Assembly (NCBI RefSeq): GCF_002086115.1
Contig: NZ_MVHJ01000014.1
Span: forward strand, 81,192 to 145,191
From: Mycolicibacterium bacteremicum
GTDB lineage: Bacteria; Actinomycetota; Actinomycetes; Mycobacteriales; Mycobacteriaceae
Direction: 5' to 3'
DNA: 64,000 nucleotides
Position 1 is the first letter of the stretch. Each line of letters begins with the position of its first letter. Made by a program: the position numbers and the translations under genes. A model generated the notes under the pieces. That model was not told the origin of the DNA. It searched no databases and saw only the letters and a list, made by a program, of their open reading frames with translations. Of the stretch, positions 25,417 through 33,986 are shown piece by piece.

Positions 25417-25931
25417 GAGCGCGCGGTCTCGTCCGGCCCGGGCTGCACCGCGGCGAAGACATCGGTGTCGGCCCGCTCCTCGTCACCCTCGCGGCGACGC
25501 TGGAACGGCGGAGCCTTGCGGTCCACCGACCACCGGCCGATGGTCACCGCGACGACACCGGCCACGAAGACCAGCAACGCGGTGAACGCCGCGAACGAGG
25601 TCAGCTCGGAGAGCAGGTTGCCGGTGTAGAGCGCCGGGTAGAACAGCCCGATGAACCAGCAGACCAGATCGCCGAGCAGTCCGGCGATGAGGCCGGCGAC
25701 CAGCCACACCATCGCCAGATCCTGGCGGCGGTCCGGGTCGTTCTGCGCGCGCGCGTCGGCCCGGCCGTCGGCGTAGGCCCACAGCAACACCGGAATCGCG
25801 AGGAAAAGACCCAGCGTGGGGCTGATCCAGCCGGCCTGCGTCGGGAACGAATCCACCAGCACACCCTGGATCAATCTCAGCACCACCACGAGTGCGGCGA
25901 ACACGAGTCCGCGCAGCAACCACTTGCTCAT
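25413..25931 (-). CDS. B-4DMT family membrane protein (Rv2536 type)
   Basis: This 172-residue protein has four predicted membrane helices (about 5-25, 37-55, 75-97 and 110-132) and a charged cytoplasmic tail (RKAPPFQRRREGDEERAD). It matches the small actinobacterial family placed near the drug/metabolite transporters. The conserved mid-loop is YADGRADARAQNDPDRRQDLA. The function has not been shown. It sits between aroB and pepQ, convergent with aroB and divergent from pepQ. Confidence 0.75.
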   Translation of the reverse strand: MSKWLLRGLVFAALVVVLRLIQGVLVDSFPTQAGWISPTLGLFLAIPVLLWAYADGRADARAQNDPDRRQDLAMVWLVAGLIAGLLGDLVCWFIGLFYPALYTGNLLSELTSFAAFTALLVFVAGVVAVTIGRWSVDRKAPPFQRRREGDEERADTDVFAAVQPGPDETARS

Positions 25932-25964
25932 GAGGGGACAGCCTAGCGAGTAGCGTCATCGACC

Positions 25965-27059
25965 GTGACGATTTCTCAGCGCCGCGACCGGTTGCGGCAC
26001 CGGTTGGTTGCCGCGGACCTGGACGCCATGCTGGTAACCGACCTGGTCAACGTGCGTTATCTGTCCGGATTCACCGGCTCGAATGCGGCGTTGCTGGTGC
26101 GCGCCGACCAGGACACGCCGGTGTTGGCAACCGACGGCCGGTATGTAACGCAGGCCGCGGCGCAGGCACCGGACGCCGAACTCGTCATCGAACGGGCGGT
26201 GGGCCCCAGTCTGGCCGGGCGGGCGGCCGCCGGCGGGGTGCGCCGGCTCGGCTTCGAGAGTCATGTGGTGACCGTCGACGGCTTCAGTGTCCTGGAGCGG
26301 GCCGGGACGGGCCTGGAGTTCGTCCGCGCCGCCGGGATGGTGGAGCGACTGCGCGAGGTCAAGGACGTCGGCGAGATCGCGATCCTGCGGTTGGCGTGCG
26401 AGGCGGCCGACGCGGCGCTGCACGATCTGGTGGCCCGCGGTGGGCTGCGGCCCGGCCGTACCGAGAAGGAGGTCGGCCGCGAGTTGGAGTCGCTGATGCT
26501 CGATCACGGCGCCGACGGGGTGTCGTTCGAGACCATCGTGGCCACCGGATCGAATTCGGCGATTCCCCACCACCGGCCCACCGACGCGGTGCTGACCGCC
26601 GGTGACTTCGTCAAGATCGATTTCGGGGCATTGGTGGCGGGCTACCACTCGGACATGACGCGCACGTTCGTGCTGGGCAGCGCGGCGGACTGGCAGCGCG
26701 ACCTCTACGAGCTGGTGGCGTCCGCCCAGGCCGCCGGTCGGGCCGCGGTGTCGCCCGGTGCCGACCTGCCGGGTGTCGATGCCGCCGCACGCCAGGTGAT
26801 CGCCGCTGCGGGCTACGCCGGGAACTTCGGGCACGGGCTCGGGCACGGTGTCGGACTGCAGATACACGAAGCGCCGGGAATCAGCGCGTCGGCCGTCGGT
26901 ACACTGCTTGCTGGCGCTGCGGTCACCGTGGAGCCCGGCGTCTATCTGCCCGGCCGGGGCGGTGTCCGAATCGAGGACACCCTGGTCGTCGGCAGCGAGG
27001 ACGCACCCGAACCCGAGTTGCTCACCCGGTTCCCCAAGGAACTGGCCGTCATCACCTGA
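25965..27059 (+). CDS. pepQ: M24-family aminopeptidase (Xaa-Pro peptidase PepQ-like)
   Basis: At 364 residues this has a creatinase-like N-domain (DLVNVRYLSGFTGSNAALLV) and a pita-bread catalytic domain with all five metal ligands: Asp in KIDFGALV, Asp in YHSDMTRTF, His in NFGHGLGHGVGLQIHE, Glu in TVEPGVYLPG and Glu in VRIEDTLVV. It removes residues next to proline from peptides. The start is GTG 25965. It lies 19 nt upstream of efp, the same order as in M. tuberculosis. Confidence 0.92.
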   Translation: MTISQRRDRLRHRLVAADLDAMLVTDLVNVRYLSGFTGSNAALLVRADQDTPVLATDGRYVTQAAAQAPDAELVIERAVGPSLAGRAAAGGVRRLGFESHVVTVDGFSVLERAGTGLEFVRAAGMVERLREVKDVGEIAILRLACEAADAALHDLVARGGLRPGRTEKEVGRELESLMLDHGADGVSFETIVATGSNSAIPHHRPTDAVLTAGDFVKIDFGALVAGYHSDMTRTFVLGSAADWQRDLYELVASAQAAGRAAVSPGADLPGVDAAARQVIAAAGYAGNFGHGLGHGVGLQIHEAPGISASAVGTLLAGAAVTVEPGVYLPGRGGVRIEDTLVVGSEDAPEPELLTRFPKELAVIT

Positions 27060-27078
27060 TCTAGGAGCTGTACACACC

Positions 27079-27642
27079 GTGGCATCAACCGCCGACTTCA
27101 AGAATGGTCTCGTTCTGCAAATCGAGGGCCAGCTCTGGCAGATCACCGAATTCCAGCACGTCAAGCCCGGTAAGGGACCGGCCTTCGTGCGCACCAAGCT
27201 GAAGAACATCCTGTCGGGCAAGGTCGTCGACAAGACGTTCAACGCCGGTGTGAAGGTGGAGACCGCCACCGTGGACCGTCGTGACGCCACCTACCTGTAC
27301 CGCGACGGAAGCGATTTCGTCTTCATGGATTCCGAGGACTACGAGCAGAACCCGCTCTCGGAGGCGCTGGTCGGTCGGCTGGCCGACTTCCTGCTCGAGG
27401 GCATGGCCGTGCAGATCGCCTTCCACGAGGGTTCCCCGCTGTACCTGGAGCTCCCGGTCACCGTGGAACTCGTCGTCACCCACACCGAGCCCGGCCTGCA
27501 GGGTGACCGCTCCAATGCCGGCACCAAGCCGGCCACCGTGGAGACCGGTGCCGAGCTGCAGGTGCCGCTGTTCATCAACACCGGCGACAAGCTGAAGGTC
27601 GACTCGCGCGACGGTTCGTACCTGGGCCGCGTCAACGCCTGA
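27079..27642 (+). CDS. efp: Elongation factor P
   Basis: The 187-residue translation factor relieves ribosome stalling at polyproline. Domain I holds FQHVKPGKGPAFVRTKLKN, in which the Lys of PGKGPA is the tip residue, then the OB domains with DSEDYEQNPL and GDKLKVDSRDGSYLGRV at the C-terminus. The start is GTG 27079, giving the typical MASTADFKNGLVL. It is followed 5 nt later by nusB. Confidence 0.97.
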   Translation: MASTADFKNGLVLQIEGQLWQITEFQHVKPGKGPAFVRTKLKNILSGKVVDKTFNAGVKVETATVDRRDATYLYRDGSDFVFMDSEDYEQNPLSEALVGRLADFLLEGMAVQIAFHEGSPLYLELPVTVELVVTHTEPGLQGDRSNAGTKPATVETGAELQVPLFINTGDKLKVDSRDGSYLGRVNA

Positions 27643-27647
27643 GCGTG

Positions 27648-28127
27648 ATGTCTGACCGTAAGGGCGACAAGGGTCGTCACCAGGCTCGCAAGCGCGCCGT
27701 CGACCTGCTCTTCGAAGCCGAGGCGCGGGGCATCACCGCGGCGGAGGCCGCCGACAAGCGCAACGCGCTCTCGCACACCCAGTCCGACATCGCCGCGCTG
27801 AATCCGTACACCGTCTCGGTGACGCGCGGTGTCACCGAGCATGCCGCGCACGTCGACGATCTGATCTCGTCGCATCTGCAGGGGTGGACGCTGGACCGGC
27901 TGCCGGCCGTGGACCGGGCCATCCTGCGGGTTGCGGTATGGGAGCTGCTGCACGCCGAGGACGTCCCGGAGCCGGTTGCCGTCGACGAGGCGGTCGAACT
28001 GGCCAAGGAACTGTCCACCGATGACTCGCCCGGGTTCGTCAACGGCGTGCTGGGCCAGGTCATGCTGGTGACCCCGCAGATCCGGGCCGCCGCGGCGGCG
28101 CTGCGTCCGTCGGACGGCACGGAGTAG
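27648..28127 (+). CDS. nusB: Transcription antitermination protein NusB
   Basis: The 159-residue all-helical protein binds boxA RNA with NusE and promotes rRNA antitermination. Family features are KGRHQARKRAVDLLFEAEARG, the central WTLDRLPAVDRAILRVAVWELL and DEAVELAKELSTDDSPGFVNGVLG. A GTG at 27645 could add one residue; the ATG at 27648 is preferred. It is transcribed with efp and the next small gene. Confidence 0.95.
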   Translation: MSDRKGDKGRHQARKRAVDLLFEAEARGITAAEAADKRNALSHTQSDIAALNPYTVSVTRGVTEHAAHVDDLISSHLQGWTLDRLPAVDRAILRVAVWELLHAEDVPEPVAVDEAVELAKELSTDDSPGFVNGVLGQVMLVTPQIRAAAAALRPSDGTE

Positions 28128-28131
28128 GACC

Positions 28132-28653
28132 GTGCCGCAGGACTGGGCACCGTACATGAGCCTGCAGGACGCTGCGACGGTATACCTGCGCGATCCCGAT
28201 CTGGCTCTGGAACAGCTACGCTCGGTCGTCGAGTTTCCGGGCATCGCGGCGTTCATCATGTCGCGCGGGGAATCCGACGAGCGCTGGGGCACCGCGGTGT
28301 GGCAGGAGGTGGTGGCCACCGACGGGTTGCGACTCATCCTGTGGCGCGCCGATGACGAGTTCGAAGACGACCGGCGGCAGCTGACCTCGTCGGTGCGCAC
28401 CATCCTGCTCTCGACGATCAGCGACCACATCCTGAGCACCCAATTCGACGTGCTCTCCGACGGGACACGGCGGTTGGCGGAAGTGCGGCTGCGGATGTAC
28501 ACCCAGCTGGTCACCCGGGCCCGCCGGACGTCGGCCACCGACAGTGATCTCTACTGCGAGTCCTTCCGCTACACGAAGACGGTCGACAACGGGGGACTGG
28601 CCCAGATGGAGCGGCTGTTGCAGTTCGGGCGGGTGCTGTCCCGCTCGCTGTAG
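28132..28653 (+). CDS. Conserved mycobacterial hypothetical protein (Rv2532c type)
   Basis: A 173-residue soluble protein located 4 nt after nusB, as Rv2532c is in M. tuberculosis. No known domain is recognised. It contains a central WRADDEFEDDRRQLTSS segment and a C-terminal half rich in Arg and Leu. There is no signal peptide or membrane helix. It starts at GTG 28132. Position suggests a link with NusB or translation, but that is only context. The 125-nt region after it is T-rich and holds no gene. Confidence 0.7.
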   Translation: MPQDWAPYMSLQDAATVYLRDPDLALEQLRSVVEFPGIAAFIMSRGESDERWGTAVWQEVVATDGLRLILWRADDEFEDDRRQLTSSVRTILLSTISDHILSTQFDVLSDGTRRLAEVRLRMYTQLVTRARRTSATDSDLYCESFRYTKTVDNGGLAQMERLLQFGRVLSRSL

Positions 28654-28778
28654 TCGCGAAAGCGTGTTCCCGACAGGCTTTTTCGTCGATTTCTGGTCTC
28701 GGTTTTTTCTTTGGTCTCGTTGGTTTCTACTGTCACATCCTGCCGTATTTTGTCGGTGGTCGCACGTATGTTCGATTC

Positions 28779-30563
28779 ATGATCGGTGATGTGGTGGGCA
28801 GTGGGGCCGCGGTCGATGCCGCGATGTCCGATCGCGCCGCCTCGACCAAGGCGCTGCTGGACGCCGATTTCACCGCCTTTGACACCGCGGAGCTGCTGGC
28901 GTTGCAGTCCGCCCGCGAAGCCCACTCCCGCCAAGATGAGGCGATCGATCATCGCCTGCTGGCGGAGTTGATGGGCCGGGCGACCCCGCACGAGATCGGC
29001 GGCAATACCTGGGCCGATGTGCTGGCCACCCGGATGCGGCTGTCCGCCCAGGAAGCCGCCCGCCGGGTACGCCGCGCCAAGGAACTGGCTCCCCGGCAGT
29101 CGATCACCGGGGAGACGCTGGACCCGGCGCTCGGGCTGTGCGCGCACGCGCTGGCCGAGGGCCAGATCGGTGAGGGGCATGTCGCGGTCATCGCCGAGGC
29201 GGTGCGCCTGGCCGCCAAGTATGTCGATGCCTCCAAGTGCGCCGAGTTGGAGGCCACTCTGGTGCCGCTGGCCCGGGTCAGTTCCCCCGAGACGGTGCAT
29301 GCCGCGGCGGTGACGGCGCTGTATCTGATGAATCAGGACGGCCACGGCCCCGACATCGTGCGCCACAAACGGGGTATCACGGTGGGCAAGCAGGATGCCG
29401 ACGGGTTGACCCGGATCTCGGGCTGGGTCGATCCGGAACTGGCCGCCTATCTGGGCACCGTCAATGACACCTGGGCCCGCCCCGGAGTCAACAACCCTGA
29501 AGACCCCGACTCACCCGCCAACCCCGACAGCGCAGACGCCGACACCGCCGTGGATTCTCAAGCTGACGCTGAGACGGGTGCTCAGGCCGGAATCGGTTCG
29601 GAGCCGAAAGACACTGCTGCGCAGCCTGACCCGACCACGGCATCCGGGCAACCCGATTCGACGACGCCGTCCGGAGCATCGGCAACGTCCGGCGCGGAAC
29701 CCGAAACGCCGGCGAGCAACCCGGCAGCCGAGCCTGAAACCCCTGGCGCACAACCCCCACCGGATCCGTCCGCGCTTTGGGAACAGCTGCCCCTTCCCAC
29801 CACTCTGGACGAACTCGCCGACCGCATCACCGCCGTGGAAGCCGCCGCCGCGGCCGCGGCCACCCCGGCACCAAAACTGCCCCCGCTGACCGGGCCCGCC
29901 GCCCGCGACACCCGCAGCCTGGCCCAACGGCAGCACGACGCGCTCAAAGCCGTCCTACGCGACACCATCGCCTCCGGACGCCTCGGCCAACACAACGGGC
30001 TGCCGGTCACCGTCGTGGTCTCCACCACCCTGGCCGAACTCGAAGCCGCCGCCGGCATCGCGGTCACCGGCACCGGCACCCTCATGCCCATGCCGGACCT
30101 GATCCGACTCGCCGAACACGCCCACCACTATCTGGTCGTCTACCGCCACCACACCGCCGAACCGCTCTACCTGGGCCGCACCAAACGCCTGGCCACCAGA
30201 GCTCAACGCCTGCTGCTCCACAACCGCGACCGTGGCTGCACCCGGCCCGGCTGCACCCGATGCGCCAACCGTTGCCAAGCCCACCACGCCGACCCCAGCT
30301 GGAAGAACGGCGGCCGTACCGACGCCCCCACCCTCGCCCTGGGGTGCCCACCGGATAACCAACTCGCCGAACTGGGCTGGACCACCAAAATCGACCCCAC
30401 CACCGGCCGCGTCCACTGGCACCCGCCTCCACTGATGGACACCGGCGGCGACACCATCAACCACCACTTCCATCCGGAAGAACTATTGAGCCACCCGGAA
30501 GAACTACTCGAACGGCACAAGCCGAGCGAGGACGAACCCGAAGACGGGGGCGATGGTGGCTGA
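28779..30563 (+). CDS. DUF222/HNH endonuclease, 13E12-repeat family
   Basis: The 594-residue protein has an N-terminal DUF222 helical domain (about 1-235), a low-complexity Asp/Pro/Thr/Ala-rich linker (about 238-345) and a second DUF222 part ending in an HNH nuclease: NRDRGCTRPGCTRCANRCQAHH, with a paired Cys motif, then WKNGGRT and GCPPDNQ. These 13E12 proteins are multi-copy in mycobacteria and are often remnants of, or associated with, mobile elements; their biochemical role is not established. The reading frame is intact. The upstream 100 nt are unusually T-rich, unlike the surroundings. Confidence 0.85.
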   Translation: MIGDVVGSGAAVDAAMSDRAASTKALLDADFTAFDTAELLALQSAREAHSRQDEAIDHRLLAELMGRATPHEIGGNTWADVLATRMRLSAQEAARRVRRAKELAPRQSITGETLDPALGLCAHALAEGQIGEGHVAVIAEAVRLAAKYVDASKCAELEATLVPLARVSSPETVHAAAVTALYLMNQDGHGPDIVRHKRGITVGKQDADGLTRISGWVDPELAAYLGTVNDTWARPGVNNPEDPDSPANPDSADADTAVDSQADAETGAQAGIGSEPKDTAAQPDPTTASGQPDSTTPSGASATSGAEPETPASNPAAEPETPGAQPPPDPSALWEQLPLPTTLDELADRITAVEAAAAAAATPAPKLPPLTGPAARDTRSLAQRQHDALKAVLRDTIASGRLGQHNGLPVTVVVSTTLAELEAAAGIAVTGTGTLMPMPDLIRLAEHAHHYLVVYRHHTAEPLYLGRTKRLATRAQRLLLHNRDRGCTRPGCTRCANRCQAHHADPSWKNGGRTDAPTLALGCPPDNQLAELGWTTKIDPTTGRVHWHPPPLMDTGGDTINHHFHPEELLSHPEELLERHKPSEDEPEDGGDGG

Positions 30564-30761
30564 CTCCGATGCGGACATACCTGAATATTTCGATTCACCG
30601 CGATTGAAACATCGGGCTGCTCCGAGCAGGTGGCGCAATACCACAAGGCCCGCGAATTGTGGCTGGTCCCTGCGCCGTGAAGGCGGCGCAATGCCGGGCT
30701 ACACCCTATCCGGGCTGTTCAGCGGTCGGGCACCCGCCGAGATCGGTTCTACGGTGATCGG

Positions 30762-31520
30762 GTGGCAGCCTCAGATCCGACACCGATTCGCCGCGCGCGG
30801 GCCGACCAGGCCCGTCCGGTCGCCGATGTGCTGCGCCATCAGATCCACGCCGGCGGCTATCCCGACGGGCTACCCAGCGAGTCAGATCTTGCCGCCGAAT
30901 TCTCGGTCTCCCGCAACACCGTCCGCGAGGCGCTGGGAGTGCTCAAGGATGAGGGGCTCATCGATCGCGGTACCCGGGTGGGCACCCACGTCGCAGTGCG
31001 CAAGCTCGACCACGGCCTGGACGCCCTGGTCGGGCTGAAGGAGACCTTCAAGCATTACGGCGAGGTGCGCAACGAGGTCCGAGCCGTCCTGACGATGGCT
31101 GCCCCGCCTGCGGTGGCCCGCAAGCTCGAACTGGCCCCCGCCACCCCGGTGGTCTATATCGAACGGTTGCGCTACCTCGGCGACCTGCCGCTGTCACTCG
31201 ATCTCACCTACCTGGCCCCCGATATCGGCGAACAGGTGATCAGACACCCGTTGGAAACCAACGATGTGTTTGCGCTCATCGAGCAGGTCAGCGGGCGGCA
31301 ACTCGGTTCGGCGGCACTCGCCCTGGAGGCCATCGCGGCCGACCGGCACTCCGCGGACACCCTGCAGGTACCCGACGGCGCGGCCCTGCTGATGCTGGAA
31401 CGCCTCACCTGCCTGGACGACGGCCGACCCGTCGACCTCGAATACATCCGGATGCGCGGTGATCGGATCACCATGCGCGGCAACCTTTCCCGAAACCAGC
31501 CCGGAAGGAGCTCAGAATGA
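30762..31520 (+). CDS. GntR/HutC-family transcriptional regulator with UTRA domain
   Basis: At 252 residues this has the GntR winged helix (LRHQIHAGGYPDGLPSESDLAAEFSVSRNTVREAL, seen as GLPSESDLAAEFSVSRNTV) and the C-terminal UTRA ligand domain with VVYIERLRYLGDLPLSLDLTYL. The UTRA domain suggests a small-molecule inducer. The GTG at 30762 starts it and its stop overlaps the ferredoxin ATG by 4 nt (ATGA). It is the first gene of a six-gene operon with an importer and an AprAB-like oxidoreductase and is its probable regulator. Confidence 0.88.
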   Translation: MAASDPTPIRRARADQARPVADVLRHQIHAGGYPDGLPSESDLAAEFSVSRNTVREALGVLKDEGLIDRGTRVGTHVAVRKLDHGLDALVGLKETFKHYGEVRNEVRAVLTMAAPPAVARKLELAPATPVVYIERLRYLGDLPLSLDLTYLAPDIGEQVIRHPLETNDVFALIEQVSGRQLGSAALALEAIAADRHSADTLQVPDGAALLMLERLTCLDDGRPVDLEYIRMRGDRITMRGNLSRNQPGRSSE

Positions 31521-31744
31521 CCTTGGTGAACAACCGCGTCGACGTCCCGGTGACCATCGACGAGTCGCTGTGTATCGAGGGCTGCACGCTGTGCGTCGAG
31601 ATCTGTCCGCTGGATTCGCTGGCCATCAACCCCGAGAACGGCAAAGCCTTCATGCATGTCGACGAATGCTGGTACTGCGGACCGTGTGCCGCCCGCTGTC
31701 CCACCGGCGCCGTGACCGTGAACATGCCCTTCCTGATCCGCTGA
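31517..31744 (+). CDS. AprB-like 2x[4Fe-4S] ferredoxin subunit
   Basis: This 75-residue protein carries two [4Fe-4S] motifs: CIEGCTLCVEICP (Cx3Cx2Cx3CP) and CWYCGPCAARCP (Cx2Cx2Cx3CP). The sequence between them, LDSLAINPENGKAFMHVDE, and the CW at the second cluster resemble the beta subunit of adenylylsulfate reductase rather than generic ferredoxins. The long C-terminal tail of true AprB is missing. It is presumably the electron-transfer partner of the AprA-like flavoprotein at 34723, with the ABC importer between them. Confidence 0.85.
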   Translation: MTLVNNRVDVPVTIDESLCIEGCTLCVEICPLDSLAINPENGKAFMHVDECWYCGPCAARCPTGAVTVNMPFLIR

Positions 31745-31782
31745 TACCCAGCCCCAGACCAGCCCCCACGATAAGGCCCGAT

Positions 31783-33147
31783 GTGAAAAAACCACTCGTT
31801 GCGCTGCTTGCTGCCCTCACCGCGTCCGTCACCGGCTGCTCACTGGATTCCACCGCGTCCTCCGACGACGTCGTCAACGTGGTCATCGGCTACCAGTCCA
31901 AGACCATCAACACTGTCACCGCCGGAACCCTGTTGCGAGCCAAGGGATTCCTGGAGCAACGGTTGGCTGACGTCACTGCCGAGAACGGCACCAGATACAA
32001 CGTCACCTGGCAGGACTACGACACCGGCGCACCGATCACCGCGCAGATGGTGGCCGAGAAGATCGACATCGGGTCCATGGGCGACTACCCGATGCTCATC
32101 AACGGCTCCAAGACCCAATCCAACGAACGCGCCCGCACCGATATCGTCTCGGTCACCGGCTACCACCCCAAGGGTGCGCTGAACATGGTGGTCGTCGACC
32201 CCGCCTCGCCGGCGCAGACGCTGACCGACCTGGCCGGGCAGAAGGTGTCGGCGAGCGTCGGATCCGCCGGCCACGGCACCCTGGTGCGCGCCCTCGAGCG
32301 TGCCGGACTGGACCCCAAGACCGGTGTCGAGGTGCTCAACCAACAGCCGCAGGTCGGCGCGTCGGCGCTGGAATCGGGTCAGGTGGAGGGTCTTTCGCAA
32401 TTCGTCGCATGGCCGGGACTACTGGTTTTCCAGGACAAGGCGCGCCTGCTGTACGACGGCGCCGAACTGGACTACCCGACGCTGCACGGGGTAGTGGTCC
32501 GCGAGGATTACGCCGCCCGCAACCCCGAGGTGCTCGACGCCTTCCTGCAATCACAGCTCGACGCCACCGAATTCCTCAACGACGAGCCGCTGGAGGCCGC
32601 ACGCATCGTCGCCGAGGGCAGTGGTCTGCCGCAGGAGGTGGTCTACCTCTACAACGGACCCGGTGGAACCTCCTTCGACACCACGCTCAAACCGTCCCTC
32701 GTCGACGCTCTCGAAGGCGACGTCCCCTACCTCAAGTCGATCGGTGACTTCGCCGAACTCGACGTCCCCGGCTTCGTCAACGACGGCCCGCTGCGCAAGG
32801 CCTTCCAGGAACGCGGACAGGATTACGAGTCGGCACTGAACGCAACGAGCACACCTGCGGCGGGTGAACTCTGGCTGCAGGGATCCGATACCACCCAGGC
32901 CGTCGCCAACCCGACCGAGTTGTTGCGCGCGGTGCGCGCTGCGCAGGCTCGCGGTGCGACCGTGCGCGCCGCCTACGTCCCCGACACCGAACTGGGCACC
33001 CGCTGGTTCGCCGACAAGGCGGTCTGGGTCAGGGACGGGCAGAACTATCTGCCGTTCGGCACCCAGGCGGGCGCCCAGCGCCATATCGCCGCCCACCCGG
33101 GCGCCGCCGTCGTCACTTACCGCGAGGCCCTGGTAGGTGTCGAGTGA
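31783..33147 (+). CDS. ABC transporter substrate-binding lipoprotein with NosL-like C-terminal domain
   Basis: This 454-residue protein has a lipoprotein signal (KKPLVALLAALTASVTGC, acylated Cys about residue 19). It then has an NMT1/SsuA/TauA-type type-II binding fold with VVIGYQSKTINTVTAGTLL, DIGSMGDYPML and KVSASVGSAGHGTLVRALE. Residues from about 359 onward (YVPDTELGTRWFADKAVWV and LPFGTQAGAQRHIAAHPGAAV) resemble the C-terminal half of NosL copper chaperones, though the N-terminal Cys/Met metal motif of NosL is absent. GTG 31783 is preceded by AAGG. The importer class suggests a sulfonate, nitrate-like or other small organic anion substrate. Confidence 0.82.
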   Translation: MKKPLVALLAALTASVTGCSLDSTASSDDVVNVVIGYQSKTINTVTAGTLLRAKGFLEQRLADVTAENGTRYNVTWQDYDTGAPITAQMVAEKIDIGSMGDYPMLINGSKTQSNERARTDIVSVTGYHPKGALNMVVVDPASPAQTLTDLAGQKVSASVGSAGHGTLVRALERAGLDPKTGVEVLNQQPQVGASALESGQVEGLSQFVAWPGLLVFQDKARLLYDGAELDYPTLHGVVVREDYAARNPEVLDAFLQSQLDATEFLNDEPLEAARIVAEGSGLPQEVVYLYNGPGGTSFDTTLKPSLVDALEGDVPYLKSIGDFAELDVPGFVNDGPLRKAFQERGQDYESALNATSTPAAGELWLQGSDTTQAVANPTELLRAVRAAQARGATVRAAYVPDTELGTRWFADKAVWVRDGQNYLPFGTQAGAQRHIAAHPGAAVVTYREALVGVE

Positions 33148-33986
33148 CCGCGCTGCTGGACCCACCCACGACGGCGGCGCCGGAGACGAAGAGACCGGCG
33201 GCGCCCGGAGTGTGGCGGCACCGGCTGATCCGGCTTGCCTCGGTCCTGGCCGCGATCGGGCTGTGGGAACTGCTGACCGCCACCGGTGTTCGGTTCTGGC
33301 TACGGTTCGACACGCTGCCCACCGTCACCGAGATCGCCGGGGCGCTCGCGGCCAGGACCGCCACCGGCGAGTACTGGTTGGATCTCGCGCAATCGCTGAT
33401 CCGGATCCTGACCGGCTTCGGACTGGCGGCGCTGCTGGGCGTGGTGACCGGCATCATGCTGGGTCGGTCCCGGTGGTTCGCCGACATCTTCGGGCCGCTG
33501 ACCGAACTGGTGCGGCCCATCCCGGCCATCGCGGTGGTGCCGGTGGCGATCCTGCTGTTTCCCTCCGATGAGGCCGGCATCGTCTCGATCACCTTCCTGG
33601 CCGCGTACTTCCCGATCATGGTGAGCACCCGGCATGCGGTGCGGGCCCTGCCGACCATCTGGGAGGACTCGGTGCGCACCCTGGGCGGCGGCCGGCTCGA
33701 TGTGCTGCGCCAGGTCGTCCTGCCCGGCATCCTGCCCGGCCTGTTCGGCGGTCTCTCGGTCGGCATGGGGGTGGCCTGGATATGTGTGATCTCGGCGGAG
33801 ATGATCTCCGGACGGCTCGGTGTCGGCTACCGGACCTGGCAGGCCTACACCGTGCTCGACTATCCCGGGGTGTTCGTCGGCATCATCACCATCGGGGTGC
33901 TCGGCTTCGGCACCGCCGCGGCCATCGAGCTCATCGGCCGGCGCGCCACCCGCTGGTTGCCGCGCGGCGAGGAGACGAACCGATGA
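33144..33986 (+). CDS. ABC transporter permease, SsuC/TauC type
   Basis: The 280-residue membrane protein has about six hydrophobic helices and the binding-protein-dependent permease signature EDSVRTLGGGRLDVLRQVVLPGILPGLFGGL (the EAA loop, seen as TLGGGRLDVLRQVVLP). GTG 33144 overlaps the stop of the binding protein by 4 nt and the end overlaps the ATPase start by 4 nt. It forms the membrane channel of the importer in the AprAB-like operon. Confidence 0.88.
   Translation: MTALLDPPTTAAPETKRPAAPGVWRHRLIRLASVLAAIGLWELLTATGVRFWLRFDTLPTVTEIAGALAARTATGEYWLDLAQSLIRILTGFGLAALLGVVTGIMLGRSRWFADIFGPLTELVRPIPAIAVVPVAILLFPSDEAGIVSITFLAAYFPIMVSTRHAVRALPTIWEDSVRTLGGGRLDVLRQVVLPGILPGLFGGLSVGMGVAWICVISAEMISGRLGVGYRTWQAYTVLDYPGVFVGIITIGVLGFGTAAAIELIGRRATRWLPRGEETNR

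Noticed and set aside
28654..28700. Rho-independent terminator after the Rv2532c-type gene
   Set aside because: A GAAAGC/GCTTTTTC pairing next to T-runs is suggestive, but the stem needs bulges and is too weak to call.
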